Positions 8,865 through 15,846 of a stretch of DNA of 64,000 nt are shown here, in pieces; the first letter of the stretch is position 1; each line of letters starts with the position of its first letter. The notes beneath the pieces were generated by a model. That model ran no database searches, was not told where the DNA came from, and saw only the letters and a list, made by a program, of their open reading frames with translations. The DNA lies in NCBI RefSeq assembly GCF_001536285.1, contig NZ_FAOZ01000004.1, positions 310,001-374,000 on the forward strand, read 5' to 3'. The translations under genes and the position numbers were made by a program. This stretch comes from Parafrankia irregularis. Its GTDB lineage: Bacteria > Actinomycetota > Actinomycetes > Frankiales > Frankiaceae.

Positions 8865-9608
8865 TCAGGTGACGTCGCGTCGATGCAGCAGTCGCTCGGC
8901 GGCGACACCGGCCACCGCGAGCCAGCCGCAGAACAGGGCGACACCCCACGGCATCGCGAGCACGTCGGTCGCGGTGTCCCGGTAGATGGAGGCCTGGGCG
9001 CCACCTGGCAGGAAGCGGGCGAAGTCCGGCACCCAGGCGTTCAGCGCGCTCTCCACGACCAGCGTCCAGATCAGCGTGATGATCACCGCGGGGACCTGCT
9101 GGCGGATGACCCAGCCCAGGAACGTCCCCCAGGGGGCGGACAGGGTCGAGACGAGCACCAGGCCGAGGCAGATGAGCCAGGTCTCGCGGTCGAGCACGAG
9201 GTCGTCCCCGCGCGCGCCCATCGCGATCCACCCGGTGAGCAGGCCGGTCGCCGCGCCGGCGAGGCCGAAGACGAGACCGCCGAGCAGGCTCACGGTCGCC
9301 TTGGCGGCGAGGACGTCCCGGCGCGAGCGGGTGAGCAGCAGCGACCTGCTGATGGTTCCCGTCCGATACTCCCCGGTGACCATGAGCACGCCGAACAGGG
9401 CGGCGAACAGCAGGTTCGCGAAGCCGAGCCGGACGACGTCGTGCGAGCCGGCGGCGAGGGTCGTCCGGCCGGCCGCGATGTCGTCGTGGACGACGCTGGA
9501 GGTGCCGAGCATGGACAGGGCATCGAGCATGATCGCGGTGAGCAGGAGCGCGGGCAGCAGCCAGCCGCTGCGTGCCTTCAGCAGCTCACTGCGGATCTGT
9601 CTGCGCAT
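8865..9608 (-). CDS. ABC transporter permease (ABC-2 type) of the RiPP cluster
   Basis: 247 residues. ATG 9608 follows GGAGG at 6 bases and lies inside the end of the ATPase gene (23-bp overlap), which indicates translational coupling. Six hydrophobic helices are visible: WLLPALLLTAIMLDALSM, LLFAALFGVLMVTGEYRTG, LLGGLVFGLAGAATGLLTG, TWLICLGLVLVSTLSAPWG, VPAVIITLIWTLVVESAL and LAMPWGVALFCGWLAVAG. The GEYRTGTI(S/R) loop after the second helix is the typical ABC-2 bacitracin/lantibiotic-exporter permease motif. With the adjacent ATPase it would export the mature peptide or give self-immunity. Confidence 0.88.
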   Translation of the reverse strand: MRRQIRSELLKARSGWLLPALLLTAIMLDALSMLGTSSVVHDDIAAGRTTLAAGSHDVVRLGFANLLFAALFGVLMVTGEYRTGTISRSLLLTRSRRDVLAAKATVSLLGGLVFGLAGAATGLLTGWIAMGARGDDLVLDRETWLICLGLVLVSTLSAPWGTFLGWVIRQQVPAVIITLIWTLVVESALNAWVPDFARFLPGGAQASIYRDTATDVLAMPWGVALFCGWLAVAGVAAERLLHRRDVT

Positions 9609-10347
9609 TGCTTCCCTCCCCGGACGCGCCGACTCCGGCCAACGCGGGTTTCGTGAGCAGGTCGAAGAAGCGCTCCTCCAGCCGGGCTCCGTCGCTGACC
9701 AGGCTGCTGAGCTCACCGACGAAGAGGACGCCGCGATTGATGATCGCAATGTCGTCGACGGTGTTCTCCAGCTCGGCGAGCATGTGGCTGGAGAGCAGGA
9801 CGGTGCGCCCGGCGGCAGCCTGGTCACGCAGGAAGGTGCGCAGCCAGCGGACGCCCTCGGGGTCGAGCCCGTTGGTCGGCTCGTCCAGGACGAGCAGGTC
9901 CGGGTCACCGAGCAGGGCCGTGGCCAGGCCGAGGCGCTGGCGCATGCCGGTGGACCAGCCGCGCAGCCGGCGGTTCGCGGCGTCCGCCACCCCCGTCAGC
10001 TCCAGGACCTCGTCGACCCGGCTGTCGGGCAGCCCGATCGCCCGGGCGTAGACCGTCAGGTGCCGGCGCCCGGAATGCGCCGGGTTGATGCCGACGCCGT
10101 CCATGCTCACACCGACGCGGCGAGCCGGGTCGGTGAGGGCGGAGTAGGGGCCGCCGAAGACGGTGGCGCTTCCCGAGGTGGGGCGTACCAGGCCGAGCAG
10201 GCCGCGCAGCGACGTGCTCTTGCCCGCACCGTTCGGCCCGACGAGGCCCACGACGCGGCCGGCTGCCACCTCGAAGCTGAGGTCCTTGACGGCCACCGTC
10301 TCACCGAAGGCCTTGGTGAAGGCGTCGAAACGCACGACGGGTGTCAC
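9586..10347 (-). CDS. ABC transporter ATP-binding protein of the RiPP cluster
   Basis: 253 residues, starting at GTG 10347, which overlaps the stop of the small membrane gene (GTGA). Walker A is GPNGAGKST, the signature is RGWSTGMRQRLGLA (degenerate LSGGQ, common in peptide exporters), Walker B is LLVLDEPTNGLDP, and the switch His is in LLSSHML. It energises the ABC-2 permease encoded directly downstream. The four-gene run small membrane protein, ATPase, permease, M50 protease follows the precursor genes, as expected for export and immunity of a membrane-active peptide. Confidence 0.92.
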   Translation of the reverse strand: MTPVVRFDAFTKAFGETVAVKDLSFEVAAGRVVGLVGPNGAGKSTSLRGLLGLVRPTSGSATVFGGPYSALTDPARRVGVSMDGVGINPAHSGRRHLTVYARAIGLPDSRVDEVLELTGVADAANRRLRGWSTGMRQRLGLATALLGDPDLLVLDEPTNGLDPEGVRWLRTFLRDQAAAGRTVLLSSHMLAELENTVDDIAIINRGVLFVGELSSLVSDGARLEERFFDLLTKPALAGVGASGEGSNAQTDPQ

Positions 10348-10574
10348 GACCCACCACCGCTTCGGTGGCTCACCGCCTGGCCGATGAGTACCCCCATGCC
10401 GGTGACCAGGGCGAGCATCGCCACGATGCCGACGATTCCCAGCGCGGATGTGGCGGCGTGCGAGCCACGAGGGGTGAACATGGCGATGACGGCGATGAGG
10501 AGGCCCATCCCGCTCACCAGCGCGGCCAGGACCTGCGGCCGGGTGGCCGCGGAGAGAGCGAATATCCGACTCAT
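10344..10574 (-). CDS. small two-helix membrane protein of the RiPP cluster
   Basis: 76 residues from ATG 10574, preceded by GAGGAG about 7 bases away. The sequence is nearly all two membrane helices (VLAALVSGMGLLIAVIAMF and LGIVGIVAMLALVTGMGVLIG) joined by a short polar loop TPRGSHAAT, with a basic N-terminus and a Gly/Ser tail. Its stop overlaps the ATPase start (GTGA), so it is coupled to the transporter. I do not recognise a named family. By position it could be an immunity protein or an accessory subunit of the exporter; both are inferences. Confidence 0.72.
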   Translation of the reverse strand: MSRIFALSAATRPQVLAALVSGMGLLIAVIAMFTPRGSHAATSALGIVGIVAMLALVTGMGVLIGQAVSHRSGGGS

Positions 10575-10709
10575 CAGTGTTCTCCTCACCCGGGTGCAAA
10601 GGTGCGAAGCCGCACGGGTGCACGGGCAGCGACAGGCCCCGGCCTGATCGGGTCGGATCGTGCCGGACCAGACCAGGCCGGGTCGGTCAGATCAGGTTGG
10701 TCAGGTGGA

Positions 10710-10865
10710 TCAGGTGAGCGCGAGCGCGATCGCGCCGCCCACGACGCCCACCGTGATGGCGCCGGCCTCGGCGCCGATCCAGAACGCGCGCCAGTCGAAG
10801 GGGGCGTCCAGAGCCTCGAGCTCGTCGACACCCAGCTCCAGCAGGTCACTGTCGAGAGTGTTCAT
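10710..10865 (-). CDS. mpaA: daptide-type RiPP precursor peptide, 51 aa, C-terminal Thr
   Basis: Too short for routine ORF calling but clear. ATG 10865 follows GGAGG (10872-10876) at 6 bases, and the stop is at 10710-10712. The acidic leader LELGVDELEALDAPFDW resembles those of the three neighbouring peptides, then RAFWIGAEAG leads into a hydrophobic Gly/Ala/Val tail ending IALALT. The terminal Thr is the residue that daptide enzymes convert to dimethyl-propanediamine. It is the most divergent of the four in the core. A strong hairpin separates it from the previous precursor gene. Confidence 0.85.
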   Translation of the reverse strand: MNTLDSDLLELGVDELEALDAPFDWRAFWIGAEAGAITVGVVGGAIALALT

Positions 10866-10919
10866 GTTTCACCTCCAGACGGAATGGACAGGTCTCGATT
10901 ACGGCGGTACCAAAGGGGT

Positions 10920-10954
10920 ACGGAAGCGGGCGGCTACCATCCGCCCGCTTCCGT
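10920..10954. terminator. perfect hairpin between precursor genes (attenuator/terminator candidate)
   Basis: ACGGAAGCGGGCGG (10920-10933), loop CTACCAT, then the exact complement (10941-10954): 14 base pairs with no mismatch. On the minus strand it lies after the stop of the second precursor gene and before the last one. It is followed on that strand by ACCCCTTTGG rather than a long T run, so an attenuator or an RNA 3'-end stabiliser is as likely as a full terminator. It would raise precursor mRNA relative to the transporter genes. Confidence 0.75.
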
Positions 10955-10989
10955 CCTCCTTTTCAGGTGGAGCCGAGGGCCCCGGTCGA

Positions 10990-11172
10990 TCAGGTGATCG
11001 CGATGCCGATGCCGATACCGGCGCCGGCAGCGCCGGCCACCGCGACACCGACCCGGAATCCCTGCCAGAAGGCACCCCAGTCGAAGAGGGCCTCAAGGGA
11101 CTCCAGCTCCTCGACGTCCAGCGACAGCGACGGGGTGTCGGTCCCGGGCCCGGTCAGAACGGACGCGAGCAT
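10990..11172 (-). CDS. mpaA: daptide-type RiPP precursor peptide, 60 aa, C-terminal Thr
   Basis: ATG 11172 follows GGAGG at about 6 bases. The leader includes SLSLDVEELESLEALFDW, shared almost exactly with the neighbouring precursor, and the core after GAFWQGFRVG is a Gly/Ala/Val/Ile helix-like tail ending GIGIGIAIT. The C-terminal Thr and the amphiphobic core fit the daptide class. It lies 46 bp after the preceding precursor gene and is clearly a recent duplicate of it. Confidence 0.87.
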   Translation of the reverse strand: MLASVLTGPGTDTPSLSLDVEELESLEALFDWGAFWQGFRVGVAVAGAAGAGIGIGIAIT

Positions 11173-11218
11173 CTCTCACCTCCTTTGCTGTTCACCGGTC
11201 GTATGAGGGAGGCCGACA

Positions 11219-11398
11219 TCAGGTGATGGCGATGCCGATGCCGACACCGGCCGCACCGACGCCGACGACGGCGACACCGGCGCGGAAGCCCGACCAGAAG
11301 GCGTCCCAGTTGAACGGGGCCTCGAGCGACTCGAGCTCCTCGATGTCCAGCGAGAGCAGCTTCGTGTCGAACGGGCGCTCAGCGGTGAGAACAGACAT
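11219..11398 (-). CDS. mpaA: daptide-type RiPP precursor peptide, 59 aa, C-terminal Thr
   Basis: ATG 11398 follows AAAGGAGG at 7 bases. The leader contains LLSLDIEELESLEAPFNW followed by DAFWSGFRAG, and the core ends GVGIGIAIT. The (D/N)WxAFWxG(F/A) segment at the leader-core junction is conserved in three of the four peptides and may be part of the recognition or cleavage region. The C-terminal Thr is conserved. Confidence 0.87.
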   Translation of the reverse strand: MSVLTAERPFDTKLLSLDIEELESLEAPFNWDAFWSGFRAGVAVVGVGAAGVGIGIAIT

Positions 11399-11451
11399 GT
11401 TTGCACCTCCTTTCCGGTGTTGGGAGCGAACGGCCTGGTGCCGAACGCGGA

Positions 11452-11607
11452 TCAGGTGATGGCGACGCCGATGGCGATGCCGCCGTAGAGGGCGGCGCCG
11501 CCGACAACCGCGCCGGCACCGAAGCCGACCACGTAGTGCCACCAGGCCGGGGCCTCGAGGTTCTCCAGCTCCTCGACGGCCAGGTCGAGAGAAGGAACGA
11601 ACTCCAT
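11452..11607 (-). CDS. mpaA: daptide-type RiPP precursor peptide, 51 aa, C-terminal Thr
   Basis: ATG 11607 follows GGAGG (11616-11620) at 8 bases; stop at 11452-11454. It is the promoter-proximal precursor. The leader SLDLAVEELENLEAP matches the others, but the junction reads AWWHYVVGFG instead of FDWxAFWxG, and the core carries a Tyr (AALYGGIAIGVAIT). The C-terminal Thr is kept. The four different cores in one operon suggest a multi-component or combinatorial peptide product. Confidence 0.85.
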   Translation of the reverse strand: MEFVPSLDLAVEELENLEAPAWWHYVVGFGAGAVVGGAALYGGIAIGVAIT

Positions 11608-11784
11608 GAATTTCACCTCCGCGTAGATTGAGCCTCATCGTCAGGCTCACTGTTTTTACAGAGAGGTTTTCAGTCGCGCTGTGCGCTTCTGTTTCCCTGT
11701 GTCTCCAATAGTAGGAGGTCTGCTTTTCTCTGTCAGTGAACCGATGGTGAACTCGCGCGTTCCGGTGCCGCCGTTATCTGCGGG
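11608..11784. promoter_or_regulatory. leader region upstream of the precursor genes, with a hairpin at 11629-11649
   Basis: This 177-bp gap separates the transposase-like gene from the first precursor gene and is the only sizeable space between the maturation genes and the precursors. It is AT-richer than its surroundings. TGAGCCT / AGGCTCA (11629-11649, loop of 7) forms a stem just upstream of the GGAGG of the first precursor. A separate precursor promoter is likely here, but no consensus -10/-35 is clear enough to mark. Confidence 0.5.
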
Positions 11785-13008
11785 TTATCGCCTGGCCGCG
11801 CTTTCCGTGGGAAACCGCACTTCGCCCCAGCCGGAACCGGCCGCGACGGACGAGGCGGCGGAGGATGGCATGGCGCCGGATGGCATGGCGCCGGACGGGA
11901 TGGCGGCGGACGGGGCGGCGGCGGACGCGCCGGTCGCCGCGGCGGCCAGCATGGCGAGGGTCATGTGCCGGTACCACCCGGTCCAGCTTCGGACCCGGTA
12001 GCTGTCCAGCCCGACCGTCGCCCTGGCCCGCCGGACGCCGTCGCGCACCGCGCCGGTGCGGCGCGCGGCGTCGACCAGCTCGTTGAGGGACGTGCCCCGC
12101 GGCACGTGGCAGGCGTAGAAGAGTGGCTCCGACTGTGGCCTGCGCCGCAGCAACAGACGGTGATCCCAGCGGCCGCCGCGGGACGGGCGGACCCGTATCT
12201 GTGCCCAGGCCTCGCCACCTTGCCGACGGTCGGCGGCGGCGGCGAGCGCCGCAGCGGTGACGCGCCGGCCGATGGTCGTCCCGATGGTCGTGCCAGGGCC
12301 GATCCGGGCCACGAACGCCACGTCGTTGCGGGCGAGCCAGGCCCGCAGCCGGTCGTCTCCGCCGAGCGCGGGCCCCAGCAGGATCCAGCGCACCGGCAGC
12401 CGTCGCGTGGCCCGCGCCACCAGCTCCGCCGCCAGCTCCCGCGAGCCGCCCTGCTCGTGGTCGTCCGGGACTCCGGCGGAGCGGCGCAGCCTGCGGTCGG
12501 TGTCCCAGGGGCTTGGCAGGCACAGCTCCCGGTCCACCAGGATCGAGCGCTCGCCGGTGGCGTACGCGGCGAACACCGCGACCTGGCAGCTCTCGACCCG
12601 TCCGGACTCGGCGAGGTAGCGGGGGGCCGCGCCGGCGAAGCGCGGTCCCCGGCCGGGCAGCACCACCTCGTCGACGACCAGCGCGGCCGCGGCGTGGACG
12701 TGCCGCTGGCGCACGTAGCCGAGCAGGTCGTCGCGAACGAGGTCGGCGTCCCAGCCGGCGGCCGTCAGCAGGCGCTGCATACCGTCGGGGCTGCTCTCAC
12801 CGGCCGCGGCGGCGAGGGCCTGGCCGTGTCGCGCGCCGTCGACCGAGACCAGCCCGCGCAGGTAGGCGAGGGCTCGCCGGCGTGGCTCCGGCCGGCCGAA
12901 CCGATGCGCGACCCGGGCATGCAGAAGATCCAGCTCGTCCGCTGTCTCCTGTGGCTGCGCCAGGTCCTCGACGCTCGACCAGGGATCAAGGATGGCTTCC
13001 GTGGTCAT
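11785..13008 (-). CDS. IS701-family transposase-like protein, probably catalytically inactive, in RiPP operon
   Basis: 407 residues from ATG 13008, which follows GGAGG by 8 bases; GTG 13017 is too close to the ribosome binding site. The fold-wide pattern is that of IS701 DDE transposases: VVDEVVLPGRGPRFAG, ESCQVAVFAAYA, LVDRELCLPSPWDTDRRLR, GVPDD, and the hallmark SWTGWYRHMTLAMLA near the end. However, the usual GDEVYG second-acid motif is replaced by LGPALGGDD, and the Glu normally before VGLDxYxVR is Thr (RATVGLDSYRVR). The C-terminus is a low-complexity SGAMPSGAMPSS repeat. No terminal inverted repeats flank it, and it sits 85 bp after the YcaO gene in the same direction. I read it as a captured transposase fold rather than a live element; its function is unknown. 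Confidence 0.75.
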   Translation of the reverse strand: MTTEAILDPWSSVEDLAQPQETADELDLLHARVAHRFGRPEPRRRALAYLRGLVSVDGARHGQALAAAAGESSPDGMQRLLTAAGWDADLVRDDLLGYVRQRHVHAAAALVVDEVVLPGRGPRFAGAAPRYLAESGRVESCQVAVFAAYATGERSILVDRELCLPSPWDTDRRLRRSAGVPDDHEQGGSRELAAELVARATRRLPVRWILLGPALGGDDRLRAWLARNDVAFVARIGPGTTIGTTIGRRVTAAALAAAADRRQGGEAWAQIRVRPSRGGRWDHRLLLRRRPQSEPLFYACHVPRGTSLNELVDAARRTGAVRDGVRRARATVGLDSYRVRSWTGWYRHMTLAMLAAAATGASAAAPSAAIPSGAMPSGAMPSSAASSVAAGSGWGEVRFPTESAARR

Positions 13009-13093
13009 CCAGCACACCTCCAGCAGGCTCAGGCCATGGCGGTGGCCGGCCGGGCGGCGAGCCGCGGCCAGTCCGCCCGGCTTCGAGGGGATG

Positions 13094-14479
13094 TCAGATC
13101 AGGGGATGCGGAAACGGGTGGATGGTGCGGTCGGGAACACCACCCGGGACGGCCAGGCGGTCCGGCGCGTCGTCGATCCGGCCGCGCAGCCAGGTGAACT
13201 CGTGCCGCTCATCCATGCGCAGGGCGTGCAGGCCCACCGGTATGACCTTGACCGCGTGCCAGCCCATCGCACGGATCGGCGCCGGCAGCCGATCGGTCAG
13301 GTCGACGACCGTCGGCCGTCCCCCGTCCTGGGCGAGATCCTCCACCAGCTCGGCGACGGAGGCCGCCGTGGCGTCCGACGATTCCCGAGGCACCCGGCCG
13401 CGCTGGCCTTCGAGGAAGCTCTCGGTCCACCGCTCCACCGCGTCGACCGCCTCGGGGGTCGTCCACAGACGGGCTCGGTCGAGATCGCAGGAGACCGGCG
13501 GGAGTGACGCGGTCAGGTCGTCGCCAGGGCCGCGGCCCCCGCGGTGCTCGGGGTTCTCGGGGTTCTCGCGTTCGTCGGGGTACCAGCCGCAGACGCCGCG
13601 CAGCACCTCGCGGACCTGGAAGGTCTCCCGGAACGCGCCGAGCGCCGCGTCGGCGCGGCAGGTCGAGGCACGGGAGCCAACGGCTGCCAGCGGACGCCGG
13701 GAGCCGCGGTCGACGAGCACCGCGACGACGCACTCGACACCTCGCAGCGCGGTCGGGATGGCGCCGAAGGACACCGACAGACCCAGCTCGTCGGCGACAC
13801 GCGCGAGCCGGCCGAGCTCCCGGACCGCCGCCGGCCTGGTCGTCGTCGCGTTCACCAGGCCGGCCAGCTCGACCCGCTCCAGCCGTAGCTGGGCCGCCCA
13901 GGCGACCATGACGGCGTCCCGCTCGACGATCTCGTGCAGAGCGTTGCGCAGGGCCATCTCGGCGCCCGCGCCGGCCGCGGTGCCCGACGGGGTGGGGTCG
14001 AACCAGCGCAGCGAGGCCGTGTCGGCGGCCGGGTAGTCCACCAGAGCCGTCGGGACGGCCACCGGCTCGCCGCTGACCAGGTCCCGGCCGGTCATCCAGC
14101 GCAGGGCGGTGGGGTCCGCGGCCGGCGAGCCGAGGGCGACCCGCGGGTCGGCGAACGGCAGCGGCCGTCCCTCGGCCTGGCCTGCCTCGACGGTCTGGCC
14201 TGCCTCGAAGGTCTGGCCTGGACCCGCCGGGGGGCGCAGCGCGAACCGTTCCACGGCCTCGCCGGCGCCGCGCAGCAGCGCGTCTCCGGGACGCAGCCCG
14301 GCCGCGCCGACCAGGTGCAGCGGGTAGTCGTCGGATTCGAGGCCACGGTGCCCGGTAGCGTCCAGACCGCCGATGTCGACGGCCACGGTCCACAACGGCT
14401 GGTCCGCCGCCGGGGGAATCATCGTGGTGCCGCGGGCGATGCCCGCCGCGCGTTCGAGGGTCGCCCGTGCGTCGATCAC
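13094..14479 (-). CDS. YcaO domain-containing RiPP modification protein
   Basis: 461 residues from GTG 14479, which overlaps the stop of the dehydrogenase gene (GTGA), with GGAG 7 bases upstream. YcaO hallmarks are the ATP-site helix GAGAEMALRNALHEIVERDA (about residues 165-185), the earlier GAGEAVERFAL segment equivalent to the first Glu-rich motif, and a proline-rich C-terminal tail ending HPFPHPLI. YcaO enzymes use ATP to activate backbone amides, giving azolines, thioamides or amidines. No partner E1-like cyclodehydratase or TfuA protein is present, so RRE help would have to come from the neighbouring RRE proteins. A YcaO is not needed for the known daptide C-terminus, and its presence predicts a further modification or a degenerate role. 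Confidence 0.85.
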   Translation of the reverse strand: MIDARATLERAAGIARGTTMIPPAADQPLWTVAVDIGGLDATGHRGLESDDYPLHLVGAAGLRPGDALLRGAGEAVERFALRPPAGPGQTFEAGQTVEAGQAEGRPLPFADPRVALGSPAADPTALRWMTGRDLVSGEPVAVPTALVDYPAADTASLRWFDPTPSGTAAGAGAEMALRNALHEIVERDAVMVAWAAQLRLERVELAGLVNATTTRPAAVRELGRLARVADELGLSVSFGAIPTALRGVECVVAVLVDRGSRRPLAAVGSRASTCRADAALGAFRETFQVREVLRGVCGWYPDERENPENPEHRGGRGPGDDLTASLPPVSCDLDRARLWTTPEAVDAVERWTESFLEGQRGRVPRESSDATAASVAELVEDLAQDGGRPTVVDLTDRLPAPIRAMGWHAVKVIPVGLHALRMDERHEFTWLRGRIDDAPDRLAVPGGVPDRTIHPFPHPLI

Positions 14480-15846
14480 ACCATCGCTCCTTGCTGGCTC
14501 CGGTCCGGCTGGCTCCGGTCCGGCTGGCTCAGGTCGGGCTGGTGCCGCAGCGACTGCCGCAGAAGCTCACGGATCTCGGCGCCGCTGATACCGGCGAGCG
14601 GCGGAAGCCCGCCACCGAAGGCGTTCGTCACCTGGCGGGCGATCACATCCAGGACCGGTGCGCTGGGGGTCGGGCACGGTGACACGCCCCAGCCGGCAGC
14701 AAGCCGCCGCAGGCCGTCCCCGGCGTCGTCGCCGAGAGCGGCCGAGCTCGCGGCGCGCACGGCGTCCCACACCACGGCCAGGCGCTCGGGGTGGCCGAAC
14801 CGGCGGTCGCCGCTCGCGACGCGCGCCCACACCCCGGCGGCGGTCGGCACCGTCGCGACCATCTTGCTGACACCGAGCACACTCGAGACCTCGTTGGCGA
14901 GGTACCAGGCGCGCCCGCCGAACGGATCGCGTCCGCACAGCGCCCAGCTGGCGTGGGTGTACGCGGAGAGCTCGGCGGCCGCCAGCCGCTGCGCCGCGGT
15001 GGGCTCGGCGGCCGCGGCGAGCTGATCGCCGAGACGGACCAGTTCGGTGACGAGGGCCAGCCCGGCGGCGTCGCCGACCGAACGCGGCAGCTGGCTTCCC
15101 ACCAGCGGGCCCATCAGGCGCATCAGCGCCTCCAGTACCCCTTCGACGAGCATCGGACGGGGCAGGCCGCTGGTCGCCTCGGGATCGAGGACGGCGATCT
15201 CGGCCCGCATGCCCGCACAGATCGCCAGCCGGTGCCGGTCCTGGACGTCCACGCAGGCCACCGCACTGATCTCGGAGCCGGTGCCGACCGTGGTCGGCAC
15301 CAGGACCCGCAGCGGGAGCGGGGCCGCAGGCAGGGACGAAAGCGCAGGCAGGGATGAAGCCGCAGGCAGGGACGAAAGCGCAGGCAGGGACGAAAGCGAC
15401 GACGGAGATCCGGGCGGGAACGGGAGTGCGACGACGCCGGCGCGGCCGGTGCGCAGCCGGGTGAGGGCGGTACCGTCGGCCAGCGCGAGCCAGCCGAGCT
15501 TGACCAGGTCGAGCAGGCTGCCGCCACCGACGGCCGCGACCGTGTCGAGCCGTCCGGCCGCGGCCTCGTCGCGCAGCCAGGCGGCCATGGCCGCCACCTC
15601 GGCCAGGCCGGAGCGGCGTGGCTCGACCGCGATCATGCTGATGCCGGGATGCTCCCGGAGCAGCCCGGTCACGGCCGGGCACGCGGCGACACCGACGTCC
15701 ACCACGAGCCCGACGGCCCGTCCCGCCTGGCACTGCTCGTCGACGACCCGCATCAGCGCGCCCGGCCCGGCCACCACCCGGGTCGGGCAGCTCCACTGCC
15801 ACCCCGGGGCGGCCGGTGCGGCGTCGCCCGGTGCCGAAGTGATCAT
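14476..15846 (-). CDS. mpaB: daptide-type oxidative decarboxylase (Fe-type alcohol dehydrogenase fold)
   Basis: 456 residues from ATG 15846, overlapping the aminotransferase stop by ATGA. It has the iron-alcohol-dehydrogenase/DHQ-synthase layout: nucleotide loop VAAVGGGSLLDLVKLGWLA, then LVPTTVGTGSEISAVACV, and a helical metal-binding C-terminal domain. In daptide biosynthesis this enzyme oxidises the side-chain hydroxyl of the C-terminal Thr, giving a beta-keto acid that decarboxylates to a ketone. An insertion of tandem SSLPA units (about residues 150-180), encoded by a GCAGGCAGGGACGAAAGC-type DNA repeat, sits just before the VPTT strand and is not expected in the family. The tail QPDRSQPDRSQQ is also repetitive. 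Role inferred from operon content. Confidence 0.82.
   Translation of the reverse strand: MITSAPGDAAPAAPGWQWSCPTRVVAGPGALMRVVDEQCQAGRAVGLVVDVGVAACPAVTGLLREHPGISMIAVEPRRSGLAEVAAMAAWLRDEAAAGRLDTVAAVGGGSLLDLVKLGWLALADGTALTRLRTGRAGVVALPFPPGSPSSLSSLPALSSLPAASSLPALSSLPAAPLPLRVLVPTTVGTGSEISAVACVDVQDRHRLAICAGMRAEIAVLDPEATSGLPRPMLVEGVLEALMRLMGPLVGSQLPRSVGDAAGLALVTELVRLGDQLAAAAEPTAAQRLAAAELSAYTHASWALCGRDPFGGRAWYLANEVSSVLGVSKMVATVPTAAGVWARVASGDRRFGHPERLAVVWDAVRAASSAALGDDAGDGLRRLAAGWGVSPCPTPSAPVLDVIARQVTNAFGGGLPPLAGISGAEIRELLRQSLRHQPDLSQPDRSQPDRSQQGAMV

Noticed and set aside
11608..11784. Riboswitch in the leader of the precursor operon
   Set aside because: Only one short hairpin is visible and no known aptamer motif was recognised; a regulatory stem is as much as can be said.
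11785..13008. Active IS701 insertion sequence
   Set aside because: No terminal inverted repeats or target duplication are visible, catalytic motifs seem changed, and the gene fits the operon in direction and spacing.
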